A stretch of 64,000 bases of DNA from Sphingobium cyanobacteriorum (GCF_030580935.1 NZ_JAUQOM010000002.1:372001-436000), one strand, 5' to 3'; positions 16,856 through 26,389 are shown, numbered from the stretch's first letter. Numbers and translations: made by a program. Notes: generated from the letters alone by a model not told the origin.

Positions 16856-17880
16856 CCGCACTCGACCGTGACATGCTCCATCCGGGGCAGCGCCCGCACC
16901 CGCGCCCGCACCGCCGCGCCATCGGCGCCGGGCGCCAGGCTCAGGATCGCGGCATGGGCGTGCGGGCCGATGCGCCAGACATGCAGGTCGCGGATGGTTG
17001 CGCCCTCCGCCTCCGCCTCGCGCCGCACCCGCGCCATCAGCGCCGGTTCGGCGGTGTCGAGCAGGATGGCGGACGTGTCCTTCATCAGTCCCCAGGCCCA
17101 GCGCGCGATCACCACCGCGCCCAGCAGGCCGACCGCCGGGTCCATCCACCACCAGCCCAGATAGCGCCCGGCCAGCAGCGCCCCGATCGCCAGCACCGAT
17201 GTCAGCGCGTCGGTCAGCACATGGATATAGGCGGCGCGCAGATTATTGTCGGCATGGCCATGTTTGTGGTCATGGCTGTGGTCATGATCATGCCCGTCAT
17301 GGTCGTGGCTATGGTCATGGCCCAGCAACAGCGCGCTGATGATGTTGATGATCAGCCCGACCACCGCGACCAGCGTTGCCTCGCCAAAGGCGACATGGAT
17401 CGGCTGGAACAGGCGCATCCCGGATTCGATCGCGATGAACAGCGCCGTCACGCCCAGCAGCAACGCCGATGCGAAGCCCGACAGGTCGCCGACCTTGCCC
17501 GTCCCGAACGTATAGCGCGGGTTGCGCGCATGGCGCCGGGCATAGCCATAGGCCGCCGCCGCTACCGCCAGTGCGCCCGCATGGGTCGCCATGTGGAACC
17601 CGTCGGCCAGCAGCGCCATCGATCCGGTGATCCAGCCGGCGGCGATCTCGACCACCATCGTCGCTGCCGTCAGCCACACCACCCACAAGGTGCGCTTCGC
17701 ATTCTGGTCATGCCCGGCGGACAGGTAGATATGGTCGAAATAATGGCTGTCCTCGCCATCGGCGGACATGCCGGCGGGGGCGGGGACGCGGGCATCATGG
17801 CCGGGGCCATGTGCATGTCCATGCCCGTCATGCCCGTGTCCGTCATGCCCAGGCCCGTCATGCTTGTGGTCGTCGTGCAT
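16852..17880 (-). CDS. dmeF: Cation diffusion facilitator, DmeF-type Co/Ni efflux protein
   Basis: This 342-residue inner-membrane protein has a His-rich N-terminus (HDGHGHDGHGHAHG), about six membrane helices, and a His/Asp-rich cytoplasmic loop (HDHSHDHDGHDHDHSHD, about residues 185-210). The TM5 metal site is HVLTD; TM2 reads HMATH. A C-terminal cytoplasmic domain follows. DmeF exports cobalt and nickel by proton antiport. The CsoR/RcnR-type repressor gene directly upstream on the same strand supports the Co/Ni assignment. Confidence 0.92.
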   Translation of the reverse strand: MHDDHKHDGPGHDGHGHDGHGHAHGPGHDARVPAPAGMSADGEDSHYFDHIYLSAGHDQNAKRTLWVVWLTAATMVVEIAAGWITGSMALLADGFHMATHAGALAVAAAAYGYARRHARNPRYTFGTGKVGDLSGFASALLLGVTALFIAIESGMRLFQPIHVAFGEATLVAVVGLIINIISALLLGHDHSHDHDGHDHDHSHDHKHGHADNNLRAAYIHVLTDALTSVLAIGALLAGRYLGWWWMDPAVGLLGAVVIARWAWGLMKDTSAILLDTAEPALMARVRREAEAEGATIRDLHVWRIGPHAHAAILSLAPGADGAAVRARVRALPRMEHVTVECG

Positions 17881-17882
17881 CT

Positions 17883-18155
17883 CTATTTCCCGTAACGGCG
17901 GATCAGCGCCAGCATTTCCTCGGTCGCGGCCTGGCGCGCCGCGTCGGACAGGCCGGGCCGGGCGACATGCTCGCGCATATGCTGCTCGATCAGCTCCTCC
18001 ATCAGGCTGCCGACCGCGCCGCGCACCGACGCCACCAGTTGCAACGTCTCCGAACAGCCCGCATCCCCCGCCAGTTGCCGCTCGACGGCGGCCACCTGCC
18101 CGGCGATACGGCGCACCCGCGCCAGCAACTTGTCCCGATCCGCGATGATATGCAT
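17883..18155 (-). CDS. dmeR: CsoR/RcnR-family metal-responsive repressor (DmeR-like)
   Basis: This 90-residue all-helical repressor carries the RcnR-type ligand set His2, Cys34, His59 and His63, which points to Ni/Co rather than Cu (CsoR) or formaldehyde (FrmR). It is 2 bp from dmeF and the two form a unit. A G-tract operator overlaps its ribosome-binding region. The start is ATG at 18155; an open frame upstream is not family-like. Confidence 0.9.
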   Translation of the reverse strand: MHIIADRDKLLARVRRIAGQVAAVERQLAGDAGCSETLQLVASVRGAVGSLMEELIEQHMREHVARPGLSDAARQAATEEMLALIRRYGK

Positions 18156-18178
18156 AGGATACCCCCCTATACTATATG
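18156..18178. promoter_or_regulatory. Putative DmeR/RcnR-type G-tract operator
   Basis: The segment immediately before dmeR contains a run of six C (plus strand) bracketed by ATA/TAT elements: GATACCCCCCTATACTAT. CsoR/RcnR-family repressors recognise exactly this kind of G/C-tract flanked by A/T-rich inverted arms. It overlaps the Shine-Dalgarno region, so binding would autorepress dmeR-dmeF. Confidence 0.65.
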
Positions 18179-18281
18179 AGGGCAGAAGCCAAGGGGGGGC
18201 TGGGCGTGGCGCGGGCGGGATGTGCGGGCCTTCCCCCGAACATCGCTTCCCCTGGGACAGGACACATTCTAACAGAGGTCC

Positions 18282-18302
18282 ATGACAAGCGAACTGGCAT
18301 GA
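18282..18302 (+). CDS. Possible 6-codon leader mini-ORF before crtY
   Basis: ATG at 18282 opens a frame encoding MTSELA and stopping at 18300-18302, overlapping the crtY ATG. It follows AGAGG by 3 nt. The first 12 nt (CATGACAAGCGA) are repeated at the crtY start. It could be a duplication scar that now couples crtY translation by reinitiation. Confidence 0.3.
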   Translation: MTSELA

Positions 18303-19447
18303 CAAGCGATCTGGACTGCGACCTGGCGATCATCGGCGGCGGCCTTTCGGGCGGGCTGATCGCGCTCGCCTTCGCGGCGCTCCGGCCCGATGTCCGGCTG
18401 CTGCTGGTGGAACAGGGGGACAGGCCGGGCGGCAATCATATCTGGTCCTTCTTCGACGGCGACGTGACCGCCGCCGACCGCTGGCTGATCGAACCGCTGC
18501 TCGTCCACCGCTGGCCGCAGGGGCATGCGGTCCGCTTCCCCGGTCATGCCCGCCATCTCGACACGCCGTATAACAGCGCGACAAGTGTTCCACTCGCTGT
18601 CACACTTGAACGCCAGTTGGGCGACCGGCTGCTGACCGGCACTCCTGTCGAGGCCCTTGCTCCCGACTGCGTCACCCTGGCCGATGGCCGCATGATCCGG
18701 GCGCGGGCGGTCATCGACGCGCGCGGGGCGGGGGATCTGTCGGCGCTGCGCTGCGGCTGGCAGAAATTCGTCGGCCACGCGCTGCGCTGCGCCGCCCCCC
18801 ATGGCGTCGATCGCCCGGTCATCATGGACGCGACGGTGGCCCAGATGGACGGCTATCGCTTCGTCTATCTCCTGCCCTGGGACGATCGGACGATCTTCGT
18901 CGAGGACACCTATTACAGCGACACGCCCGACCTCGATGTCCCGGCCATGGACGCCCGCATCGCCGCCTATGCCGATGCCAAAGGCTGGCGGGCGGAAGTC
19001 GTCCATCGCGAACAGGGCGTGCTGCCGGTCGTGCATGGCGGCGATTTCGACCGTTACTGGCCCCCGGATGATCCGGTCGCCCGCGCCGGTGTCCGCGCCG
19101 GGCTGTTCCAGCCGATGACCGGCTATTCGCTGCCCGACGCGGTGCGATTCGCGCTCTGGCTGGCCGACCAGCCGCTCGACGGCCTGCCCGCCGCCACCCG
19201 CGCCTATGCGGCGGCCCATTGGCGACGCGGCGGCTATTATCGCCTGCTGGGCAAGATGCTGTTCGGCGCCGCCCGGCCCGACCAGCGCTGGCGCATCTTT
19301 GCGCGCTTCTACCGGCTGCGGCCCGCCCTCATCCAGCGCTTCTATGCCGGCCGTTCGTCGCTGACTGACCGTTTGCGCATCTTGTGCGGACGGCCCCCCG
19401 TGCCCATAAGGGACGCCATGCGAACATTGTGGAACCCGCCCGCCTGA
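18299..19447 (+). CDS. crtY: Lycopene beta-cyclase
   Basis: This 382-residue flavoprotein has the N-terminal dinucleotide-binding loop IIGGGLSGGL, followed by GGNHIWSFFDGD, which is diagnostic for CrtY. It cyclises both ends of lycopene to beta-carotene. The start at 18299 fits family length, but the only good ribosome-binding site (AGAGG, 18274-18278) sits before a 6-codon mini-ORF that overlaps this start. It overlaps crtI by one base (TGATG). It is first gene of the carotenoid operon. Confidence 0.94.
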   Translation: MTSDLDCDLAIIGGGLSGGLIALAFAALRPDVRLLLVEQGDRPGGNHIWSFFDGDVTAADRWLIEPLLVHRWPQGHAVRFPGHARHLDTPYNSATSVPLAVTLERQLGDRLLTGTPVEALAPDCVTLADGRMIRARAVIDARGAGDLSALRCGWQKFVGHALRCAAPHGVDRPVIMDATVAQMDGYRFVYLLPWDDRTIFVEDTYYSDTPDLDVPAMDARIAAYADAKGWRAEVVHREQGVLPVVHGGDFDRYWPPDDPVARAGVRAGLFQPMTGYSLPDAVRFALWLADQPLDGLPAATRAYAAAHWRRGGYYRLLGKMLFGAARPDQRWRIFARFYRLRPALIQRFYAGRSSLTDRLRILCGRPPVPIRDAMRTLWNPPA

Positions 19448-20937
19448 TGACCGACAGGACAGCGATCGTGATCGGCGCAGGCTTTGGCGGCCTTGCGCTT
19501 GCCATCCGCCTGCAATCGGCCGGCATTCAAACCACCCTGGTGGAAGCGCGCGACCGCCCCGGTGGCCGCGCCTATATGTGGGAAAGGGACGGCTTCACCT
19601 TCGACGCCGGCCCGACCGTCATCACCGATCCCGATTGCCTGAACGAACTGTGGCGCCTGTCGGGCCATGACATGGCGCAGGACGTGACGCTGATGCCGGT
19701 GTCGCCCTTTTACCGGCTCAACTGGCGCGACGGCACCAATTTCGACTATTCCAACAATGAAGCGCAACTGCGCGCCGAAATCGCCAAGCTCGATCCCAAT
19801 GATGTCGCGGGCTATGAACGCTTCTGCGACTATGCCGCCGGCGTGTTCGAAGAAGGCTATCGCAAGCTCGGCTCGGTCGCCTTCCTCGACTTCGCCTCGA
19901 TGATCAAGGCCGCGCCCAGCCTCGCCAAATATCAGGCGTGGCGGTCGGTCTATTCGGTCGTCGCCAGCCATGTGAAGAATGAAAAGCTGCGGGAAGCGCT
20001 CAGCTTCCACACCCTGCTGGTCGGCGGCAACCCGATGAAGACCAGCGCCATCTACGCCCTCATCCACAAGCTGGAAAAGGATGGCGGCGTGTGGTTCGCC
20101 AAGGGCGGCACCAATCGCCTCGTCCAGGGCATGGCGACGCATTTCGAGCGACTGGGCGGCACGCTTCGCCTGGGCGATGCGGTCACGCGGATCGAAACCT
20201 ATGGCGACCGGGCCACGGCGGTCCATACCGCGTCGGGCTGGCGCGGGGAGGCGGACGCCATCGCCACCAACGCCGACCTGATGCATAGCTATCGCGACCT
20301 GCTCGGCCATCATCCGCGCGGGGCCAAACAGGGCGAGAAGCTGGCGGGCAAGCGCTGGTCGCCCAGCCTGTTCGTGCTGCATTTCGGGATCAAGGGCAGT
20401 TGGCCCGGCATCCCGCACCATATGATCCTGTTCGGCCCGCGTTATGAAGGGCTGCTGACCGACATTTACGATCATGGCGTGCTGCCGCAGGATTTCTCGC
20501 TCTATCTGCATCATCCCACCGTCACCGATCCGTCGATGGCGCCGGACGGGCATTCGACCTTCTATGCGCTCGCCCCTGTGCCGCACATGGGCAAGCTGCC
20601 GATCGACTGGGACCAGTTCGCGCCGGCCTATGCCGAACGCATCCTGGACGAAATCCAGCACCGGCTGATCCCCGACATCCGTTCGCGCATCGTCACCCAG
20701 TTCCATTATGCGCCGACCGATTTCGGCCGCGACCTCAATGCCCATCTGGGCAGCGCCTTCAGCCTGGAGCCGCTGCTCACGCAAAGCGCCTGGTTCCGCG
20801 CGCATAATCGCGACGATGTCATCCCCAACCTCTATCTGGTGGGGGCGGGCACCCATCCGGGTGCCGGCATCCCCGGCGTGGTGGGCAGTGCCAAGGCGAC
20901 GGCGGCGCTGATGCTGGACGATCTGGGCAGGATGTAA
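19447..20937 (+). CDS. crtI: Phytoene desaturase (CrtI)
   Basis: This 496-residue FAD-dependent enzyme converts phytoene to lycopene at the membrane. It has the N-terminal IGAGFGGLALAIRL loop, the ARDRPGGRAYMWERDGF segment, and the C-terminal CrtI signature GAGTHPGAGIPGVVGSA. It starts in the crtY stop codon (TGATG), and the next gene begins immediately after its own stop, so the operon is tightly packed. Confidence 0.96.
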   Translation: MTDRTAIVIGAGFGGLALAIRLQSAGIQTTLVEARDRPGGRAYMWERDGFTFDAGPTVITDPDCLNELWRLSGHDMAQDVTLMPVSPFYRLNWRDGTNFDYSNNEAQLRAEIAKLDPNDVAGYERFCDYAAGVFEEGYRKLGSVAFLDFASMIKAAPSLAKYQAWRSVYSVVASHVKNEKLREALSFHTLLVGGNPMKTSAIYALIHKLEKDGGVWFAKGGTNRLVQGMATHFERLGGTLRLGDAVTRIETYGDRATAVHTASGWRGEADAIATNADLMHSYRDLLGHHPRGAKQGEKLAGKRWSPSLFVLHFGIKGSWPGIPHHMILFGPRYEGLLTDIYDHGVLPQDFSLYLHHPTVTDPSMAPDGHSTFYALAPVPHMGKLPIDWDQFAPAYAERILDEIQHRLIPDIRSRIVTQFHYAPTDFGRDLNAHLGSAFSLEPLLTQSAWFRAHNRDDVIPNLYLVGAGTHPGAGIPGVVGSAKATAALMLDDLGRM

Positions 20938-21519
20938 ATGAAACGATTGGCGGTCTATTGCGGTTCGGCCACGCCGGCCGACCTGACATATGTGGACGCG
21001 GCACGCCATGTCGGCCGCACCCTTGCGGAACGCGGCATCGGCGTCGTCTATGGCGGCGGGCGCCTCGGCCTGATGGGCGCGGTGGCGGACGCCGCGCTGG
21101 AGGCGGGCGGCGAGGTGATCGGCGTGATCCCGGAGGCGCTGGTCGGCGCCGAAGTCGCTCATCGCGGCTGCACGCACCTGCACGTCGTCCAGACCATGCA
21201 CCAGCGCAAGCAGCTCTTCACCGACCTGTCCGATGGCTTCGTCACGCTGCCGGGCGGGGTCGGCACGATGGATGAACTGTGGGAAGCGATAAGCTGGGCG
21301 CAGCTTGGCTATCACAGCAAGCCGGTCGGCCTGCTCAATGTCGCGGGTTTCTACGACCAGTTGATCGGCTTCAACCGGCAGATGGTCCAAACAGGCTTCA
21401 TCCGCCCGCAACATGCCGGCATCCTGATCCATGACGAACGCATCGACGGGCTGATCGACGCGATGGCGGCTTATCAGCCGCATGAAACGATCTTCGCGAT
21501 GAAGGCGGATCGATTGTAG
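20938..21519 (+). CDS. LOG-family nucleoside 5'-monophosphate phosphoribohydrolase-like protein
   Basis: This 193-residue Rossmann-fold protein has the LOG signature PGGVGTMDE (motif PGGxGTxxE) and an upstream Arg (MHQRKQ). LOG enzymes cleave the ribose phosphate from cytokinin nucleotides or other nucleoside monophosphates; in bacteria the substrate is usually unknown. Its ATG directly abuts the crtI TAA, so it is part of the carotenoid operon. A role in pigment synthesis is not known and the position may simply reflect shared expression. Confidence 0.9.
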   Translation: MKRLAVYCGSATPADLTYVDAARHVGRTLAERGIGVVYGGGRLGLMGAVADAALEAGGEVIGVIPEALVGAEVAHRGCTHLHVVQTMHQRKQLFTDLSDGFVTLPGGVGTMDELWEAISWAQLGYHSKPVGLLNVAGFYDQLIGFNRQMVQTGFIRPQHAGILIHDERIDGLIDAMAAYQPHETIFAMKADRL

Positions 21520-21580
21520 CCTGCCATGCTCCCGTGCAGGCGGGGGAACGCACGGCTTGCGGGCGATCGATCGGACGGGC

Positions 21581-22564
21581 ATGTCTCCCCCCATGTCCCT
21601 ATCTTCCTCAGACCGTTCCGCCCTCGTCACCCACGCCCGCGACAGTATCGCCCGCGGTTCCAGATCCTTTGCGCTCGCCTCGAAACTGTTCGATCCCGTC
21701 ACCCGCGAACGCGCCTGGCTGCTCTACGCATGGTGCCGCAAATGCGACGACATCGCCGATGGCCAGGACCATGGCGGCACGTTGCAGGGCGTGACCGACG
21801 GGCAGGCAAGGCTGTCGACCATCCGGCGGTTGACCGATGCCGCCCTGCGCGGCGATCCGACCGGCGATCCGGCCTTTGACGGCTTTGGCGTCGTGATGCG
21901 CGAATGTGCGATTCCCGAACGCTATGCCCATGACCTGATCGAGGGGTTCGCGCTCGACGCGCGCGACTGGCGCCCCCGGTCGGAAGCGGACATGTTGCGT
22001 TATTGCTATCATGTCGCCGGCGCAGTCGGTTGCATGATGGCGGTGCTGATGGGCGTCGATCCGAACGACCGGGCGACGCTCGACCGCGCCTGCGACCTCG
22101 GCCTTGCCTTCCAGCTCGCCAATATCGCCCGCGACATTGGGGAGGATCAGGCCGCCGGCCGCTGCTACCTGCCAGAAGCATGGCTGGCCGAAATGGACAT
22201 TCCTCCCGGTGCGCAGATGCAGCCCTGGGCGCGCCCGCGCCTTGCAATGCTGGGCAAGCGGCTGGCGACGATGGCGGCGGCCTATGAAGCCAGCGCGCGC
22301 CACGGCACCGGCGCGCTGCCGCCGCGCGCCGCCTGGGCGGTGCTGGCGGCCGCCGGCATCTATGGCGATATCGCCCGTGAAGTCGCCCGCCGGGGCGAAC
22401 AGGCATGGGACCATCGCGTCGTCACGTCCAGGGGCGACAAGCTGGGCTGGGTGCTCCGCGCCGCGGCCCAGGTGCCCGGTCGCGCGCGCCGCTGGCCGGG
22501 TGCCATTGCCCGCCCGGCGACGCTGTGGACCCGGCCGCTCCAGGGCGCGACGCCTCTTGCTTGA
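21581..22564 (+). CDS. crtB: Phytoene synthase
   Basis: This protein of about 327 residues condenses two geranylgeranyl diphosphates to phytoene. Both Asp-rich motifs are present: CRKCDDIADGQD and NIARDIGEDQAAGRCYLP. The C-terminus is longer and more basic than the core family. Starts at 21581 (MSPPMSLSS) and 21593 are both possible. It is the last gene of the crtY-crtI-LOG-crtB run and is followed by a strong hairpin. No crtZ or crtG hydroxylase is in the window. Confidence 0.95.
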   Translation: MSPPMSLSSSDRSALVTHARDSIARGSRSFALASKLFDPVTRERAWLLYAWCRKCDDIADGQDHGGTLQGVTDGQARLSTIRRLTDAALRGDPTGDPAFDGFGVVMRECAIPERYAHDLIEGFALDARDWRPRSEADMLRYCYHVAGAVGCMMAVLMGVDPNDRATLDRACDLGLAFQLANIARDIGEDQAAGRCYLPEAWLAEMDIPPGAQMQPWARPRLAMLGKRLATMAAAYEASARHGTGALPPRAAWAVLAAAGIYGDIAREVARRGEQAWDHRVVTSRGDKLGWVLRAAAQVPGRARRWPGAIARPATLWTRPLQGATPLA

Positions 22565-22604
22565 ACGGGCATTGCGTCGCTGCGTCCGCAATGCCCCTTC
22601 AAGC
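22559..22604. terminator. Bidirectional hairpin between crtB and the M14 peptidase gene
   Basis: A perfect 10-bp stem (GGGCATTGCG/CGCAATGCCC), extended by CTTGAA/TTCAAG beyond one mismatch, fills the gap between two convergent genes. There is no long T-run, but position and stem strength support transcription termination from both sides. Confidence 0.65.
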
Positions 22605-22609
22605 ACAGG

Positions 22610-23740
22610 TCACAGATCCTCGATCATCTCTGCCAGTACCGCCAGGCAATCCTTGGCGAGTTGCATCGACCGGGCGGGGGACCAGCCATAATCGGCGTCG
22701 GGCAGGTCATCATTGTCCTTGAACGGCATTTCCAGCGTCATCGCCACCGCGCCGAACCGCTCCGCCACCTGATTGGTGGACATGGACAGGTTCGCCTTGC
22801 CCGCGCTCGCCACCGGATAGCCCAGCCGGGTCTGGAAATCGGGCGTGCGCGCGGCCAGCGTGTCGCGATAGCGGTGATAGAGCGCCATCTGCTTCTCGCT
22901 TATCGACGGGATGCCTTCGAACCCGGCGATGAACACGGCGGGGATTGCCTCGTCCCCATGCACGTCCATGGCGAAATCGACGCCGCTTTCGTCCATGGCG
23001 TTGCGCACCATCAGCACTTCGGGGCTGCGCGCGGCACTTGGCTCATGCCATTCGCGGTTCAGGTTGACGCCCGCCGCATTGGTGCGCAGATGGCCGCGCC
23101 GGCTGCCGTCCGGGTTCATGTTGGGGACCAGGTGGATCGTCGCCTGTTGCCGCAGCAGCCGGGCGACGGCATCCTCCTCGTCGGTCAGCCGCTCCAGCGC
23201 GCCTTCCATCCACCATTCCGCCATGGTTTCGCCCGGATGCTGGCGGGCATAGAGCCACACCTGCTTGGGGCCCTCGCCGATCGTCAGCAGGTCGATGGGC
23301 TGGCCGTCCAGCGTCAGGCCCAGTTCGCGATGGGCGACGCCCGGCTGGCTCGCCGCCCAGGCGATCAGGTCATGATGGCGCTCCATCGAATAGGGCGCGA
23401 AATAGGCGATCCACACCACATTGCTGTCCGGTGTCAGGCGCATGGTCAGCGTGCCGTCGGCATAATCGGTGTCGATGAGCAGCCAGCTTTCACGATCCTC
23501 GCTCATGCGCGCGCTATAGCCGGGCCAGCCGCCCGGATAGGCCGACCCCGCGCCGTTGACGATTCGCACTGTCACGTCCCGCCCTGCCGCATTGGCCAGG
23601 CGGAAATGGAACCATTGATAAAAGTCGCTCTGGTGATCGGTGACGATTTCCAGGTCGGCGCTCAGGCCGTCCGGGCTGTCGGTGATGGAGAGGACGCGAA
23701 TATTGCCGCTGTCGAAGCTGCTGGAGATGCTGATGGTCAT
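22610..23740 (-). CDS. M14-family (cytosolic carboxypeptidase-like) zinc peptidase
   Basis: This 376-residue protein has an N-terminal beta-rich CCP domain and an M14 catalytic domain. The HxxE zinc pair is in [13 protein letters not shown], the third ligand in DVHGDE, and the catalytic Glu in MTLEMPFKD. Relatives remove C-terminal residues from proteins. It lacks a signal peptide, so it should be cytoplasmic. Its ATG overlaps the stop of the upstream lipoprotein gene (ATGA), indicating coupling. Confidence 0.88.
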   Translation of the reverse strand: MTISISSSFDSGNIRVLSITDSPDGLSADLEIVTDHQSDFYQWFHFRLANAAGRDVTVRIVNGAGSAYPGGWPGYSARMSEDRESWLLIDTDYADGTLTMRLTPDSNVVWIAYFAPYSMERHHDLIAWAASQPGVAHRELGLTLDGQPIDLLTIGEGPKQVWLYARQHPGETMAEWWMEGALERLTDEEDAVARLLRQQATIHLVPNMNPDGSRRGHLRTNAAGVNLNREWHEPSAARSPEVLMVRNAMDESGVDFAMDVHGDEAIPAVFIAGFEGIPSISEKQMALYHRYRDTLAARTPDFQTRLGYPVASAGKANLSMSTNQVAERFGAVAMTLEMPFKDNDDLPDADYGWSPARSMQLAKDCLAVLAEMIEDL

Positions 23741-24348
23741 TTGACCATTATAGTGCGCCCCGATTCGCCCGGATAGCCCCCGATCAGGGCGGCGGCGAGT
23801 TTCTGCGCCGCGATGCCCGGCTGGGCGGCTGGCGTCCCCTGCCGCGCCTCCGTGGAAGCCCGGCCTTCCCATATCGCCATCGAATCGGACCGGCGACGCA
23901 CCTGCACATGCAGTTGCGTCGTCACGATATCCTTGGGCTTGCCCGACAGGTTGATGCCCACGCCCAGGCCAAGACCGCCAAAGCTGCCGCCACGACCGCC
24001 ACCGCCAAAGCCGCCCCCCACGCCGACGCTGACGGGCCTGTCGCTGCTGCGGTCAAACCCCGACGGGCGGAAACTGCGATGGAAACTGACCAGCGCCACA
24101 TAGTCGCCGGGCGTGCCGGCCTGTGCCGGGGTGAAGCCGACGCGCTGCAATTCCTGCGACACGGCGGCGGCATAGGTGCGGAATTCCAGGCTGATATCCG
24201 GGTTGCCCGGCATTTCCTCGACCGCGATGGTGCCGGTGCGGGCAGGATTGTCGACATGGAATCGCGTCACCTCCACCGGCGGGATCGCCGTCGCGCAGGC
24301 GGCGAGCGGAAGAGCAAGGGCGGCGGCGAGGATCAGGCGCTTCGACAT
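23737..24348 (-). CDS. DUF4136-type lipoprotein
   Basis: This 203-residue protein has a lipoprotein signal peptide with lipobox LAAC (Cys18), so it is probably anchored in the outer membrane facing the periplasm. A body with [17 protein letters not shown] and a glycine-rich loop ([13 protein letters not shown]) matches the DUF4136 style. The start at 24348 has GGAGTG upstream. It precedes and overlaps the M14 peptidase gene. Function unknown. Confidence 0.8.
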   Translation of the reverse strand: MSKRLILAAALALPLAACATAIPPVEVTRFHVDNPARTGTIAVEEMPGNPDISLEFRTYAAAVSQELQRVGFTPAQAGTPGDYVALVSFHRSFRPSGFDRSSDRPVSVGVGGGFGGGGRGGSFGGLGLGVGINLSGKPKDIVTTQLHVQVRRRSDSMAIWEGRASTEARQGTPAAQPGIAAQKLAAALIGGYPGESGRTIMVK

Positions 24349-24545
24349 GGGGGGCACTCCAGGGGCGTTCACCGAATACACGGCGCGAAAGCTGTAATTC
24401 CTCCCAACGCCTGTAGCCACCATCTTGCTGCATGGGGGATGAACAAGGGCAAAAGAGCGTCCGCCACCCTTGACTTTGGCCTGTGCGACCCATAGGGGCT
24501 GCGCTTCGAAATTCGACCACACCAGATTCATCAAGGGCCGACGCC

Positions 24546-24671
24546 ATGAAGATCCGCAACTCGCTCAAGTCGCTCAAGGGCCGCCACCGGGACAACCGCG
24601 TGATCCGCCGTCGCGGCCGCACCTATGTCATCAACAAGACCAACCGCCGCTTCAAGGCCCGCCAAGGCTAA
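24546..24671 (+). CDS. rpmJ: 50S ribosomal protein L36
   Basis: This 41-residue, highly basic protein ([17 protein letters not shown], then [16 protein letters not shown]) matches the zinc-free, longer L36 type. It stands alone, as in many alphaproteobacteria, and is followed by a strong terminator. Confidence 0.96.
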   Translation: MKIRNSLKSLKGRHRDNRVIRRRGRTYVINKTNRRFKARQG

Positions 24672-24713
24672 AGCGAGGCCCTGACCCCAAGGGGGTCAGG
24701 CTCTGACAGGACG

Positions 24714-24745
24714 AAAGGCGCCCGGTCGATGATCGGGCGCCTTTT
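24714..24745 (+). terminator. Rho-independent terminator downstream of rpmJ
   Basis: Stem AAAGGCGCCCG / CGGGCGCCTTTT with a short loop and T4 run. Pairing also runs into the A/T flank, so it can act for both rpmJ and the convergent pyk gene. A second hairpin (CCTGACCCC/GGGGTCAGG) lies just before it. Confidence 0.85.
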
Positions 24746-24815
24746 CGCGTGCGTGCCACAAGGCTGGCGAACCAGCCCTGTTCGTCCCAGCCCTGTTCGT
24801 TCTTGCGCGCGGGTA

Positions 24816-26273
24816 TCAGCCCTCGTCGCGCCCCTTCAACTCGTCGCCGCGAATGGCTGCGACATGCAGCACGTTGGTCGACCCCGGCGTGCCGAAGGGG
24901 ACACCGGCCAGCACGACGATCTTGCCGCCCTTCTCTACCATCTCATGGCGCAGCGCCATGCGTCGGGCCTTGCCGATCATTTCCTCGAAATTGCCGATAT
25001 CCTTGGTGCGGATCGCATGGACGCCCCAGGTCAGGCCCAGCTTGCGCGCCGTATCGGACCGCGGCGTCAGCGCCAGGATCGGCGCGGATGGACGTTCGCG
25101 CGCGACCCGGCGCACCGTGCTGCCCGATGAGGTGAAGCAGGTGATGGCGCTCGCCCCCACGACCGACACGATATTGCCCGCCGCTTCGGCCAGCGCGTCG
25201 GCGGTGGTCGGGTCGGGCTTCGTCTCGGTATAATGGAGCCGGCCATAATAGCCCGGATCGCGTTCCACGCTGTTGGCGATGCTGTCCATCATCGTCACCG
25301 CCTCTACCGGCCAGTCGCCCGCCGCCGTTTCCGCCGACAGCATGATCGCGTCGGCCCCGTCATAGACCGCCGTGGCGACGTCCGACACTTCGGCGCGGGT
25401 GGGGGAGGGGGACTTGATCATCGATTCGAGCATCTGGGTCGCGACCACCACCGGCCGCCCCATGCGCCGCGCGGTGGCGACGATCTGCTTTTGCAGCGGC
25501 GGAACGGCCTGGGGCGGCAATTCGACGCCCAGGTCGCCGCGCGCCACCATCACGCCATCGGCCAGTTCGATGATCTCCTCCAGCCGCTGGACGGCGGACG
25601 GCTTCTCGATCTTGGCCATCAGCGCGCCATAGCCGCCCATCAGCTTGCGCGCCTCGGCCAGGTCTTCGGGCCGCTGGACGAAGCTCAGCGCGATCCAGTC
25701 GCACCCCTGTTGCATCGCGAAACTGAGGTCGCGGCGATCCTTGTCGGTCAGCGCCGGGACCGGCACCACCACGTCCGGCACGTTCACGCCCTTGCGGTTG
25801 GACAGCGTCCCGCCGACTTCGACGATGGTGTCGATCCGGTCCTCGCTGATCGCCTTCACGCGCAGCACCATCTTGCCATCGTCCAGCAACAGGCGGGTTT
25901 CGGGCACCAGCGCGGCATAGATTTCCGGGTGGGGCAGGTTGACGCGGCGCGCGTCGCCCGGCGTTTCGTCCCGGTCCAGGATGAAGGGCGCGCCGGTTTC
26001 CAGGATGGCCAGGCCCTTTTCGAACGTGCCCACGCGCAGCTTTGGCCCTTGCAGGTCGCCCAGGATCGTCGTCGGCCGGGCGAATTCCTTTTCCAGCGCG
26101 CGGATGGTGGCGATGCGCGCGGCATGATCCTCATGCGCGCCATGGCTCATATTGATGCGGAAGGCATCGGCCCCGGCGACGAACAGCGCCCGGATCATGT
26201 CGGGCGTATCGCTTGCAGGGCCAAGGGTCGCCAGGATGCGGACCTTGCGTGATCGGGGCGGTAACTTCGTCAT
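24816..26273 (-). CDS. pyk: Pyruvate kinase
   Basis: This 485-residue enzyme makes pyruvate and ATP from phosphoenolpyruvate in the last step of lower glycolysis. The N-terminal RKVRILATLGPAS motif, the catalytic MAKIEKPSAVQRLEEI segment (Lys and Glu metal ligands), and the MVARGDLGVE and MLESMI regions are all intact, with a normal C-terminal allosteric domain. It is divergent from the DUF1244 gene. Confidence 0.97.
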   Translation of the reverse strand: MTKLPPRSRKVRILATLGPASDTPDMIRALFVAGADAFRINMSHGAHEDHAARIATIRALEKEFARPTTILGDLQGPKLRVGTFEKGLAILETGAPFILDRDETPGDARRVNLPHPEIYAALVPETRLLLDDGKMVLRVKAISEDRIDTIVEVGGTLSNRKGVNVPDVVVPVPALTDKDRRDLSFAMQQGCDWIALSFVQRPEDLAEARKLMGGYGALMAKIEKPSAVQRLEEIIELADGVMVARGDLGVELPPQAVPPLQKQIVATARRMGRPVVVATQMLESMIKSPSPTRAEVSDVATAVYDGADAIMLSAETAAGDWPVEAVTMMDSIANSVERDPGYYGRLHYTETKPDPTTADALAEAAGNIVSVVGASAITCFTSSGSTVRRVARERPSAPILALTPRSDTARKLGLTWGVHAIRTKDIGNFEEMIGKARRMALRHEMVEKGGKIVVLAGVPFGTPGSTNVLHVAAIRGDELKGRDEG

Positions 26274-26389
26274 ATATGCTCCTGGCCGTCATGATCGCTG
26301 CTGGCCGTGCCGACGGGCTTGCCAGTGCGTCGTTATGGATTATCCGTGCTGCACGACAGGATGATGTAGATTCAGCGAAAGGATCGCCA

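Noticed and set aside
19342..21702. 786-codon open frame antisense to crtI and the LOG gene
   Set aside because: Mirror of well-identified genes on the other strand; Arg/His-rich, no motifs.
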